The notes under the pieces are model-generated. The model was not told where the DNA came from. It saw only the letters and a list, made by a program, of their open reading frames with translations, and ran no database searches. This document shows positions 1-5,912 of a DNA stretch of 8,516 nucleotides, piece after piece (position 1 is the stretch's first letter; each line of letters opens with the position of its first letter). The DNA is from CAYZJD01 sp964478455 (lineage in GTDB: Bacteria > Acidobacteriota > Terriglobia > Bryobacterales > Bryobacteraceae), in NCBI GenBank assembly GCA_964478455.1, contig CAYZJD010000193.1, forward strand, positions 1-8,516, read 5' to 3'. Made by a program: the position numbers and the translations under genes.

Positions 1-77
1 CGCGGTTTTGAAGCTTACTGGGAAGTCCCGGCGGGCGAGACGACCGCCGGGACTTCCCAGTAGGCTTCAAAACCGCG
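1..77. repeat. Inverted repeat (fold-back) at left edge, inside malQ
   Basis: Positions 1-34 and 44-77 are reverse complements at 33 of 34 positions, with a 9-nt loop (35-43). The only mismatch is position 15 (GCT versus GCC, both Ala). Both arms encode the same conserved MalQ segment, RGFEAYWEVPA. The right arm encodes it on the minus strand in frame with malQ. The left arm encodes it on the plus strand and continues with G-E-T, the usual family continuation. Two head-to-head copies of one coding segment at a sequence end fit a snap-back chimera or misassembly better than a natural hairpin. A real inversion breakpoint is possible but less likely. Confidence 0.85.
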
Positions 78-977
78 GAAGTGATCCAGCCGCACGACGT
101 CCACCAGTCGGAGGACGTGCCGGAAGCGCTCGATCCACCATGCGAAGCCGCTCCGCTCAAGCGCGTCCCAACGGTAGATCGGATTTCCCCAAAGCTGACC
201 CGTCGCGCTGAAGTAGTCGGGCGGAACTCCAGCCACCACAGCGGGATCGCCGTTCGAGTCGAGCCGGAACAGTTCAGGATGCGCCCACACGTCCGCGCTG
301 TCTTGGGCCACATAGATGGGGATGTCACCCATCAGGCGGATGCCGCGCTCGCCGCAGTAAAGCCGCAGCGCTTCCCACTGGCGAAAGAACAGGATCTGGG
401 CGAACTTGTGTCGCTCGATCTCAGGCGTGTACTCTGCCCGCCAGTGGTTGACGGCTTCGGGCCGGCGCGCGGCGAGGCCCGGTTCCCACCGCGTCCAGAT
501 CGCTTCGCCGCCGTGAGCGTGCTTGGCGGCCATGAAGAGCGCATAGTCGTCCAGCCAGCCGGCTTCAGCTCGGCAGAACGCCTCGAACTCCTCGCGGAGC
601 GCCGCGGCCGCCCGCGCCAGGAAGTTCTCATGCGCCTTCTTGAGCAGCGATAGTTTCCAGGGAATCACCGCGCCGTAATCGACGAAGCCCTCCGGGAACT
701 CGGGCGAGTCCTCCAGATCGCGCGCCTCCAGCAAACCGTCCTCGGCGAGCAGCTCCAGGCTGACCAGCAGCGGATTGCCTGCAAAGGCCGAGAAGCACTG
801 GTAGGGAGAATCACCGTAACCCGTGGGCCCGAGCGGCAGGACCTGCCAGAGCCGCTGGCCCGCACCGGCAAGGAAATCCGCGAAGCGGTACGCCTCCGCG
901 CCAAGGTCGCCGATGCCGAACCGGCTGGGAAGCGACGTGGGATGCAGCAGGATCCCACTGGACCGCGGAAACCGCAT
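15..977 (-). CDS. malQ: 4-alpha-glucanotransferase (amylomaltase), 3'-truncated by the fold-back
   Basis: This is the N-terminal part of a GH77 amylomaltase, which transfers alpha-1,4-glucan segments between maltooligosaccharides in cytoplasmic maltodextrin and glycogen metabolism. Family signatures appear in order: SSGILLHPTSLPSRFGIGDLG near residue 6, WQVLPLGPTGYGDSPYQ near 45, GDIPIYVAQDSADVWAHPELF near 220, and VRLDHFRGFEAYWEVPA at about 295-311. Asp298 in RLDHFRG is the expected nucleophile. The reading frame is genuine down to about position 44. The last residues (VVSPAGTSQ) and the stop come from the inverted duplication and are not real MalQ. Complete family members are around 500 residues, so over a third is missing. 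The ATG at 977 gives the normal family N-terminus; its upstream GAACGGG is only a weak Shine-Dalgarno match. The gene is divergent from the operon at 1184. Confidence 0.93.
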   Translation of the reverse strand: MRFPRSSGILLHPTSLPSRFGIGDLGAEAYRFADFLAGAGQRLWQVLPLGPTGYGDSPYQCFSAFAGNPLLVSLELLAEDGLLEARDLEDSPEFPEGFVDYGAVIPWKLSLLKKAHENFLARAAAALREEFEAFCRAEAGWLDDYALFMAAKHAHGGEAIWTRWEPGLAARRPEAVNHWRAEYTPEIERHKFAQILFFRQWEALRLYCGERGIRLMGDIPIYVAQDSADVWAHPELFRLDSNGDPAVVAGVPPDYFSATGQLWGNPIYRWDALERSGFAWWIERFRHVLRLVDVVRLDHFRGFEAYWEVPAVVSPAGTSQ

Positions 978-1183
978 GACCCGTTCAGGCTATGACTGAA
1001 TACGGCCCGGGCGCAACAGCATGCAACTTCCACCCTGTCGCGGGTAGATTTTTCCGATTCTCCGGGCGCTTCGATTTGGCCTTTGCCATGAGGGCTCAAT
1101 CAGTTGCGCCGTGGCGCCGCCTGGTATTTCAATTGCCTCCGAACCGGTGAGATTCGTGTCGGTATCCGGAGGAGTCCAATCCT

Positions 1184-1591
1184 ATGTCTATGTACCGTAA
1201 AGTGGCCAGCACCCTGCTCACCTCCACGCTGCTCTTTCCCGCGTTTCTGCGCGGCGGCGAACAGGCCGCCCCTGGCGGCCCCCACGTTGTTTCAGCCCAG
1301 GAACTCCAGCGCCGGGCGGCAGCGGCTTCGGCAAGCCGCAAGGAGAACGCGCAAAAGCTCGAGCGGTTCTTCGCTGCCCGGCGAGCCGGCGATCCGCGGC
1401 TTGCCGTCATCCTGCCCCCTGCCCGAATGGAGCAGGCGGCCCGGATGCTCAGCGATGAGGAACTCGCCCAGCTCGCCGCGCGCGCCGAGAAGGCCGAGAA
1501 GGACTTCACCGCCGGCTCGCTGTCCAACGAGCACCTCACGTACATCGTGATCGCCCTGGCGGCGGCGGTCATCGTGCTGATCGCCAAGTGA
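1184..1591 (+). CDS. PA2779-like small membrane protein
   Basis: A 135-residue exported or membrane protein. Residues 1-25 look like a signal peptide (basic MSMYRK, then a hydrophobic stretch). Residues 35-110 are predicted helical and charged, with LSDEELAQLAAR at 89-100. Residues 118-134 form a C-terminal transmembrane helix ending in a single Lys. This order (signal, Ala-rich helix, LSD-E-L-LA motif, C-terminal helix) is that of the PA2779 family, whose function is unknown. The assignment is strengthened by the next gene, a PA2778-like peptidase, since those two families are typically neighbours. The start is supported by GGAGGAG at 1168-1174, nine bases before the ATG; a second ATG at 1190 is too far from it. 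This is the first gene of the operon, with 24 bp to the next. The family assignment is by pattern and context; sequence identity to known members is probably low. Confidence 0.72.
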   Translation: MSMYRKVASTLLTSTLLFPAFLRGGEQAAPGGPHVVSAQELQRRAAAASASRKENAQKLERFFAARRAGDPRLAVILPPARMEQAARMLSDEELAQLAARAEKAEKDFTAGSLSNEHLTYIVIALAAAVIVLIAK

Positions 1592-1615
1592 GCCGGCCGG
1601 CGCCTCAACGGTTCC

Positions 1616-2116
1616 ATGATTGCCGCTCCGTTTCTCGTCGTCGCGCTGGTTCTCCCCGCGCTCCGGCTTGACGTGCCTCACGTGGCGCAGCCCGAGAACG
1701 GGTGCGGCCCTGCCTCCATCGCCATGGTCCTCCAGTATTGGAGCCGGCACGCTGCCGTCTCCGCGCCGCCTCTGGCCTTGATTCATCGCGAGGTCTACTC
1801 GGACCGGCTCAAAGGCGCTCTCGCGTCGCGGATGCGCGCCTTCTTCGAGGAGCACGGCTTTCACGCCTTCGCTTTCGAGGGCCGCCGGCCGGACCTCGAG
1901 GAGAACCTGCGCAAGGGCCGTCCGATCATCGTTGCGCTGAAACCCAGTGGCGACCGGGTCCACGTCTGCGTCCTGACCGGTCTCGATCCCGAGCGCGTCT
2001 ACCTCAACGATCCCGCTCTCGGCAAGGACCATCCGCTGGACCGTTCGCGCTTCGAGAAACAATGGGCCGCGGCCGGGCGCTGGATGCTCGTCGCGGCTCC
2101 CAGGAGCGCGCCGTGA
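1616..2116 (+). CDS. C39-fold cysteine peptidase, PA2778-like
   Basis: A 166-residue protein with an N-terminal hydrophobic segment (residues 1-16, signal peptide or anchor) and a single papain-like C39-type domain. Visible catalytic elements are Q25 (oxyanion position) and C30 in QPENGCGPAS, H116 in RVHVCVLTG, and D132 in YLNDPALG, in the order and spacing typical of Peptidase_C39-like domains. No ABC-transporter domains follow, unlike bacteriocin exporters, so it should be a stand-alone periplasmic or membrane-attached peptidase. In PA2778 the same domain is, as I recall, followed by TPRs; here the TPRs are in the next gene, whose start overlaps this stop by 4 nt (GTGA, 2113-2116). No clear Shine-Dalgarno precedes the ATG, so translation may be coupled to the gene 24 bp upstream. 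The substrate is unknown, and no double-glycine leader peptide is visible nearby. Confidence 0.82.
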   Translation: MIAAPFLVVALVLPALRLDVPHVAQPENGCGPASIAMVLQYWSRHAAVSAPPLALIHREVYSDRLKGALASRMRAFFEEHGFHAFAFEGRRPDLEENLRKGRPIIVALKPSGDRVHVCVLTGLDPERVYLNDPALGKDHPLDRSRFEKQWAAAGRWMLVAAPRSAP

Positions 2117-3561
2117 CCGCCACCATCCTGCTGCTGGTGCTGGCGTTGACGAATGGACAATTCACCCGCGGCATGGCCCTGGCTCGCGCGGGCCGGCTCG
2201 ATGAAGCACGCACCGCTCTGGAGAACGGCTGGCGCGCGGCCCCTCTCGACAAGCGTTTTCCAATCGAACTCGCCGGGCTGGCCTACGTTGCCCGAGATCA
2301 TTCCCGCGCCAAACGGCTGCTCCGCCGCGCCCTCGAGATCGATTCCGCCGACCCCTACGCCAACGACTTCCTCGGCACGCTCTACTTCCTCGAGGAGAAT
2401 TACGAGGCCGCTCTGAAATACTGGAACCGCGCCGGCAAGCCGGCGCTGTCGCGCGTCTTCATTGACGGCGCGCGTTCGGCGCTGCTGCGCCGGGGGGTCC
2501 CGGCCATCGAGGGTGAGCCACTCTCTCGAGAGTCATGGGAGACCGCTCGAACCCGCCTGGCAGCTCTCCTCGAGGGCGCCCCGCACCGGCTCGGCCTCGC
2601 CACGGAAAACGGCAAGGACTATGAACTCCACCTTGTCCGGCTCGAGCGGCCGCGCTGGGCCGAAGCGGCGGCGATGTTCTCCGGCGTGCCCTACCGGACC
2701 CTGTACCCGCAACTGCATGATGCAGATTCGCGGGCCGTTCACTTTGACGGCTTCGTCCGTTGGGACACCTTCGCGCGACGGGCCGATCTCGCCGCCTCCG
2801 GCCCCGTTGCCGCGAATCCGAAGTGGATCTGGCAGCTTCGCGCCGGCGCCAGGCGCGAAGTCTGGAACCTCGGCGCAGGCGGCGACCTGCTGCTGTCGCG
2901 ATTTGAAGGCGGCGCGACCCTCCGCTCGATCCCCAGCGGCCGGTTCCAGTGGACCACCGGCGTCGATCTCGTCCGCAGGGAGAATCCATCCTCGATCGCC
3001 GGTTACTGGCTTCAACCGGTGATCGGCGTCCAGTACGCGCCTTTGCTTGTGCCGGAGCACCGGCTGTCGCTCACGCTGGCAGGCTCGGCCGCCGTTGCCC
3101 GCGCCTTCAACCCAGGAAACGCCCGTTTCGCGCGCTTCCAGGCCGGCGCCGATCTCCGCTGGCGACCGCGCCTCACGCTCGACCTGCGCCACCGTCTCCG
3201 CTTCGGAACCGTCGCCGGCGAGGCCCCCTTCGACGAGCTGTTCCAGCTCGGCCTCGACCGCGATCACGACCTCCGCCTGCGCGCTCAGCGCAATCGCATG
3301 GATGGCAAGAAGGGTGCCGGGCCGCTCGCCTCCAGCTTCGCGCTATCAAACTTCGACCTCTCGCAATCCCTGCTCCGCCGCCCTTTTCTCACCATCGAAG
3401 CCGGCCCGTTCCTTGACGCCGCCCGCGCCGCCGGCCACTGGCACACCGCCGCCGGAGTCCAACTCCGGCTGCACCCCTTGCCCGGCCTTACGGTGGGGCT
3501 CTCCTGCGGCTGGGACCTCCGCTCCGCCAGGCCGGTCTTTTTCCCGGAACCGCTGCGTTAG
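2113..3561 (+). CDS. TPR protein with POTRA-like segment and predicted outer-membrane beta-barrel
   Basis: A 482-residue protein. The GTG at 2113 is chosen because AGGAG (2102-2106) lies six bases upstream, it overlaps the preceding TGA by 4 nt, and a short hydrophobic signal (TILLLVLALTNG) follows. The open frame extends upstream to 1702, but that part overlaps the peptidase gene and is Arg/Pro-rich shadow sequence. Residues 15-116 hold about three TPR units (such as GMALARAGRLDEARTALENG, then LLRRALEIDSADPYANDFLG). Residues 110-178 have a beta-alpha-beta pattern suggesting a POTRA-like module ending in ELHLVRLERP. From about 190 (GVPYRTLYP, FVRWDTFARR, SGPVAANPKW) to the end, alternating polar and hydrophobic strands suggest an outer-membrane barrel. 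Similar TPR-barrel proteins are, to my knowledge, common and uncharacterised in Acidobacteriota. The TPRs are clear; the POTRA and barrel are inferred from pattern. Confidence 0.75.
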   Translation: MTATILLLVLALTNGQFTRGMALARAGRLDEARTALENGWRAAPLDKRFPIELAGLAYVARDHSRAKRLLRRALEIDSADPYANDFLGTLYFLEENYEAALKYWNRAGKPALSRVFIDGARSALLRRGVPAIEGEPLSRESWETARTRLAALLEGAPHRLGLATENGKDYELHLVRLERPRWAEAAAMFSGVPYRTLYPQLHDADSRAVHFDGFVRWDTFARRADLAASGPVAANPKWIWQLRAGARREVWNLGAGGDLLLSRFEGGATLRSIPSGRFQWTTGVDLVRRENPSSIAGYWLQPVIGVQYAPLLVPEHRLSLTLAGSAAVARAFNPGNARFARFQAGADLRWRPRLTLDLRHRLRFGTVAGEAPFDELFQLGLDRDHDLRLRAQRNRMDGKKGAGPLASSFALSNFDLSQSLLRRPFLTIEAGPFLDAARAAGHWHTAAGVQLRLHPLPGLTVGLSCGWDLRSARPVFFPEPLR

Positions 3562-3572
3562 CAGGCTGCTAA
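3558..3572. repeat. 15-bp palindrome at the operon stop codon
   Basis: TTAGCAGGCTGCTAA is a perfect odd palindrome (central G) that includes the TAG stop of the TPR-barrel gene. No T-run follows, so a classical intrinsic terminator is not supported. The rest of the 179-bp interval between the two convergent genes (3562-3740) shows no gene I can support. The motif resembles AGCAGCCTGCTAA-type intergenic sequences I recall from related genomes, so it may be the edge of a dispersed element. Confidence 0.35.
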
Positions 3573-3740
3573 AGGACAAAGCATGCCAGGGTGTGGCTCC
3601 GGGCATTTTGGGGACAGTTGTTGGAAGCACTCGACGTCAACACGGCTCCACAAGTCTCAAGCCGTTCGCCGCATCACGCTGAGACGGAAGAAGGGGGCAC
3701 TATGAATCTGCCCGGCACGCGTCGCTCGACTCCGCGGCCC

Positions 3741-4796
3741 CTACGGCTCGATTTTCAAGACCTCGCCAGTCCCGACGAAGATGCCGCGATTCGACACGTA
3801 GATCGCTCCATCCGGGCCGACGGCGAGGGACGTCGGGAAGGTGAGGCCCCCAGCCACGACACTGCGGGTCCCGTCCGGCGCGACGCGGATCAGCACGCCC
3901 GGCCCTGGGAAGAACACGGGGCCGGTGGCATACTGGAGCACGTACAAGCTCCCGTCCGGCCCGAATTCGAGATCGATGATCGTCTTGAAGCCTGACAGGA
4001 AGACTTCGGGAGGGGCGCCCGGGACGACGCGGTAGATGCTCGCCGCCCCGTCCGCGAACGGGACGCCCGAAAGCTCGCTCACGTAATAGGCGCCATCCGG
4101 CCCCATCGTAACCGCGGTGGGAACGGAATCAGTCGGGCGCGCGGGGCGCGAGGGAAAGGCGGCGATCGCCGAGATGTCGCCGTTGGCCGCGACCCTGAGG
4201 AGCGTGTTTGCTCCCGCGTCCGTGACGATGCGAGCGCCCGGCCGCGCGAGAACACCGTAGGGATTGGAGTCGATCGCGCCACCCCCCGGGTTCTCCGCCG
4301 CCTCGTACGCCGAGACATCGGCAACCACCCGCCAGGGTCCGCCAGCCGCAACGTGAATGAGGGTCCCGAACAACGCGCCGACCGAGCCGAAGTCGGCGCG
4401 GGCAGCGGGATCGGCTCCGAAGCCGATGGTGATGTAAGCGCCGCCGCGACCCAGAAACGAGACGTCGTGCGGGCCGGTTGCCTCTCCGCTGGCATTCGCA
4501 TAGGAAGGAAGGCCGGTCGCGACCCGCTCCTGCGTGCCGCGCCAGAGCCGGGTCAGCGCGCCGGTCGGGCCGTAACACCGCGTCTCGCCGCGCAGGAAGG
4601 CGCACGGGCCGCTACCGCCACGACCCGCTTCCACCACGTACAGCGCCCCTTCGGGTCCGAAGGCCAGACCGCGGGGATTGTCCAGTTCGCTCATCACCAC
4701 CGTGATCGTCGCTCCGGCAGCCGCCGGTGCGACAGCGATCGTCATCAGGACGAGCGCGAGCAGTGCCCGTACGGGAAACTGATCGGTTGTGTGCAT
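3741..4796 (-). CDS. ScyD/ScyE-family secreted beta-propeller protein
   Basis: A 351-residue exported protein. A signal peptide (VRALLALVLMTIAVAPAAAGA) covers about residues 9-29. The rest repeats NHL/SMP-30-like propeller blades with the recurring core G-P-D/E-G-x-L/I-Y-V: LAFGPEGALYVVEAGRGG near 45, VTMGPDGAYYVSE, LEFGPDGSLYVLQYATG and LAVGPDGAIYVSNRG. The CYGPTGALTR motif (from residue 74) and the ENPGG...DSNPYGVLA stretch are typical of ScyD/ScyE-family proteins. ScyD and ScyE lie in cyanobacterial scytonemin clusters, but the family is widespread in non-producers, where its role is unknown. No other scytonemin gene is seen here, so pigment synthesis should not be inferred. The ATG at 4796 is preferred over that at 4847 because a strong Shine-Dalgarno lies just upstream and the signal peptide then has normal length. 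The gene converges with the TPR operon. Confidence 0.85.
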   Translation of the reverse strand: MHTTDQFPVRALLALVLMTIAVAPAAAGATITVVMSELDNPRGLAFGPEGALYVVEAGRGGSGPCAFLRGETRCYGPTGALTRLWRGTQERVATGLPSYANASGEATGPHDVSFLGRGGAYITIGFGADPAARADFGSVGALFGTLIHVAAGGPWRVVADVSAYEAAENPGGGAIDSNPYGVLARPGARIVTDAGANTLLRVAANGDISAIAAFPSRPARPTDSVPTAVTMGPDGAYYVSELSGVPFADGAASIYRVVPGAPPEVFLSGFKTIIDLEFGPDGSLYVLQYATGPVFFPGPGVLIRVAPDGTRSVVAGGLTFPTSLAVGPDGAIYVSNRGIFVGTGEVLKIEP

Positions 4797-4805
4797 ACTC
4801 TTTCC

Positions 4806-4812
4806 ACCTCCC
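4806..4812 (-). promoter_or_regulatory. Ribosome binding site deciding the propeller gene start
   Basis: On the minus strand this reads GGGAGGT, nine bases before the ATG at 4796. It selects that ATG over the longer frame starting at 4847, which would add 17 residues ahead of the signal peptide. Confidence 0.75.
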
Positions 4813-4858
4813 ACTGAGGACACGACAATACCAGCCGGAATCTCCACATTGACGCCCA

Positions 4859-4878
4859 GATGTGAATCAGTTTACATC
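4859..4878. promoter_or_regulatory. Dyad operator candidate, CRP/FNR-like, upstream of propeller gene
   Basis: GATGTGAATCAGTTTACATC is a 20-bp imperfect dyad: seven of the eight outer base pairs are complementary, with one G/T mismatch. Its core reads TGTGA-N6-TTACA, close to the CRP-family consensus TGTGA-N6-TCACA. It lies 62 bp upstream of the propeller gene start. A possible -10 (TATTGT on the minus strand, 4825-4830) without a good -35 lies between them, which would fit an activator-dependent promoter. No regulator gene is in the window, so the binding protein is unknown. Confidence 0.4.
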
Positions 4879-5386
4879 CAGCCGCCTCCTTTGTCCACTG
4901 GTTGCAGTTGCCGCTAGTTGCCGCAGTCGTTTCACCTAGTGACTTCGAGCGGACGTCGGCCGGTGACGCAGCGTAACTCCCTCAAACAAAACGAGATCAA
5001 CGCCACGCAGATCCAGCCACGTGCTACGCTCTCCTTGAGGCCGATCTTCCCCCGTCTTCGGCCGCAGGAACGCCTTTCGGCGTGACGCATCTTGGCCCAA
5101 AATGGCCCCGGATGCGTCACGCGCCTCGATCTTTGACAATAGAATCAATAACTTAGACGCTGCAACACGCAGGCACGCCCCGCGAGGCCGATGCGTCACG
5201 CACTCGGCTCGGCGGCGGCGGGTGCCCCGAATCCGCCGGCTTGGCATACTCCTTGGCCCTGCCACCCTCCGCCTCCGGCCGCCTGCGGGCCGTCCTCGGC
5301 TGCCGTCGCCGGCCTTCCCAGAGCGGCATCATTCCGCATTTGCTACCCTACCCGTACAGACCCGCCGTCTGTGCAAACCGGGCGCA
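4879..5386. other. Long intergenic region without a supported gene
   Basis: The short open frames here are Arg/Pro-rich, lack Shine-Dalgarno sequences and show no recognisable motif. Visible structure: a 9-mer AGTTGCCGC repeated with period 10 (4906-4914 and 4916-4924); an 11-bp palindrome TCACCTAGTGA (4932-4942); four TGACGCA/TGCGTCA 7-mers (4964, 5083, 5113, 5192), three of them within a longer 12-mer; and an AT-rich island at 5132-5157 containing TTGACA (5133-5138), a perfect -35 hexamer but without a convincing -10 at 16-18 bp. Confidence 0.6.
5080..5201. repeat. Three copies of a 12-mer, two forming a hairpin
   Basis: GATGCGTCACGC occurs exactly at 5111-5122 and 5190-5201, and inverted at 5080-5091. 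The inverted and first direct copies form a perfect 12-bp stem enclosing 19 nt (5092-5110), in which two GGCC tetramers (5094-5097, 5104-5107) can extend the pairing. A fourth copy of the core 7-mer TGACGCA lies at 4964-4970. This could be a cluster of regulator sites or a degenerate repeat element. There is no regular spacing as in a CRISPR array. Confidence 0.6.
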
Positions 5387-5411
5387 GGAAGCGGGCGGCT
5401 CGCCCGCTTCC
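5387..5411 (+). promoter_or_regulatory. Strong hairpin directly before the HhH gene's Shine-Dalgarno
   Basis: The arms GGAAGCGGGC (5387-5396) and GCCCGCTTCC (5402-5411) form a perfect 10-bp stem with a 5-nt loop. The Shine-Dalgarno AGGAG of the next gene begins at 5413, one base after the stem, and the ATG at 5426. No U-run follows, so it is more likely a 5'-UTR structure (mRNA stability or ribosome access) than a terminator. No promoter is clear upstream. Confidence 0.5.
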
Positions 5412-5425
5412 CAGGAGAAGTAGCC

Positions 5426-5676
5426 ATGACCGCGAACCGGAAAACAAGGATGGCCAAACGGAAGGCCGAAGCGCTGNNNNNNNNNNGCTGGAGCACGACT
5501 TCCCAAAAGGCCTCGCGCAACCGGCGCTCCGGGCGCTCAAGGCCGCCGGCTTCCAGGGCTTGGATCAGCTCGGCGGGGTTCCGGAAGCCGACATTCTCCG
5601 CCTGCACGGAATGGGCCCGAAAGCAATCGGCCTGCTGCGGGCCGCGCTGGAGTCCAAGGGGAAATCCTTCGCCTGA
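5426..5676 (+). CDS. Small helix-hairpin-helix protein, interrupted by an assembly gap
   Basis: Two in-phase pieces surround the N run. The first is MTANRKTRMAKRKAEAL, a basic N-terminus starting at the ATG at 5426 with AGGAG eight bases upstream. The second runs from EHDFPKGLAQPALRALKAAG to the TGA at 5674-5676. The second piece is a helix-hairpin-helix domain of the RNA polymerase alpha-CTD-like type, with the LHGMGPKA hairpin turn and an ALESKGKSFA ending. Small proteins of this sort occur in many bacteria as presumed DNA-binding proteins, with unknown targets. As printed the two pieces are in different frames. Collapsing the gap through the GCTG present on both sides gives one uninterrupted 78-residue protein with a normal domain layout. 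The gene stands alone between two intergenic stretches. Confidence 0.8.
5477..5486. other. Scaffold gap (10 Ns), probably spurious
   Basis: A run of exactly ten Ns, the conventional minimum gap length. The flanks share GCTG (5473-5476 and 5487-5490). Joining them there restores the reading frame of the HhH gene, as expected when two overlapping contig ends were scaffolded without being merged. Confidence 0.85.
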
Positions 5677-5753
5677 TCAAGGTCTCCACGCCGGGCCCGA
5701 GTCCCGCGGGGCGGCTGGGCAAAAATACTTCAGCACACGGAGGTAACCCGGTA

Positions 5754-5759
5754 TATACT
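5754..5759 (+). promoter_or_regulatory. Possible -10 box for the TIGR03437 gene
   Basis: TATACT (5/6 match to TATAAT) lies inside the 8-bp palindrome GTATATAC (5751-5758), about 95 bp before the reconstructed start at 5853. No good -35 is present at 16-18 bp upstream, so this is only a weak candidate. A short CGGGG/CCCCG hairpin (5760-5772) follows at once. Confidence 0.25.
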
Positions 5760-5912
5760 CGGGGGAACCCCGACCTCAACATCCGTTTCCCCAGTCCTGG
5801 CTGTTCGCGGCGGCGGCTCGGGGAGCATGGCCGGTGCAGATTGGAGAGGCACATGGAGAACCCGCGTTTGGATTTTCGCCTTGGGCGCAGAGCGGCTTGA
5901 GCAATCGCGCTG

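Noticed and set aside
81..653. 190-codon open frame antisense to malQ
   Set aside because: The minus strand carries clear MalQ motifs throughout; this is a GC-rich shadow frame with no ribosome site or recognisable domain.
44..977. Natural terminator or attachment site at the 1-77 hairpin
   Set aside because: Both arms encode the conserved interior of MalQ, far from the normal end of the gene; a chimera explains it better.
1702..2112. Longer N-terminus for the TPR-barrel gene
   Set aside because: It would overlap almost the whole peptidase gene, is Arg/Pro-rich without motifs, and hides the signal peptide that follows GTG 2113.
2533..3267. 244-codon open frame antisense to the TPR-barrel gene
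   Set aside because: No start signal or family motif; the plus strand shows clear TPR units in a coupled operon.
3591..3995. Open frame with an AAGGGGG ribosome-like site before ATG 3702
   Set aside because: Most of it is antisense to the end of the propeller gene and the product resembles no protein.
4797..4847. 17-residue extension of the propeller protein to the ATG at 4847
   Set aside because: The ribosome site GGGAGGT lies inside this extension, and the extension would sit ahead of the signal peptide.
5071..5201. CRISPR array or leader (TTGACA-containing AT-rich island near short repeats)
   Set aside because: The repeats are only 12 bp, one is inverted, spacing is irregular, and no cas gene is in the window.
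4936..5265. 109-codon minus-strand open frame in the long intergenic region
   Set aside because: Arg-rich, no Shine-Dalgarno, no recognisable motif, and it runs through the 12-mer repeats.
5191..5476. Longer 161-codon version of the HhH protein starting at 5191
   Set aside because: It uses the wrong frame before the N run. The ATG at 5426 has a proper ribosome site and joins in frame once the gap is collapsed.
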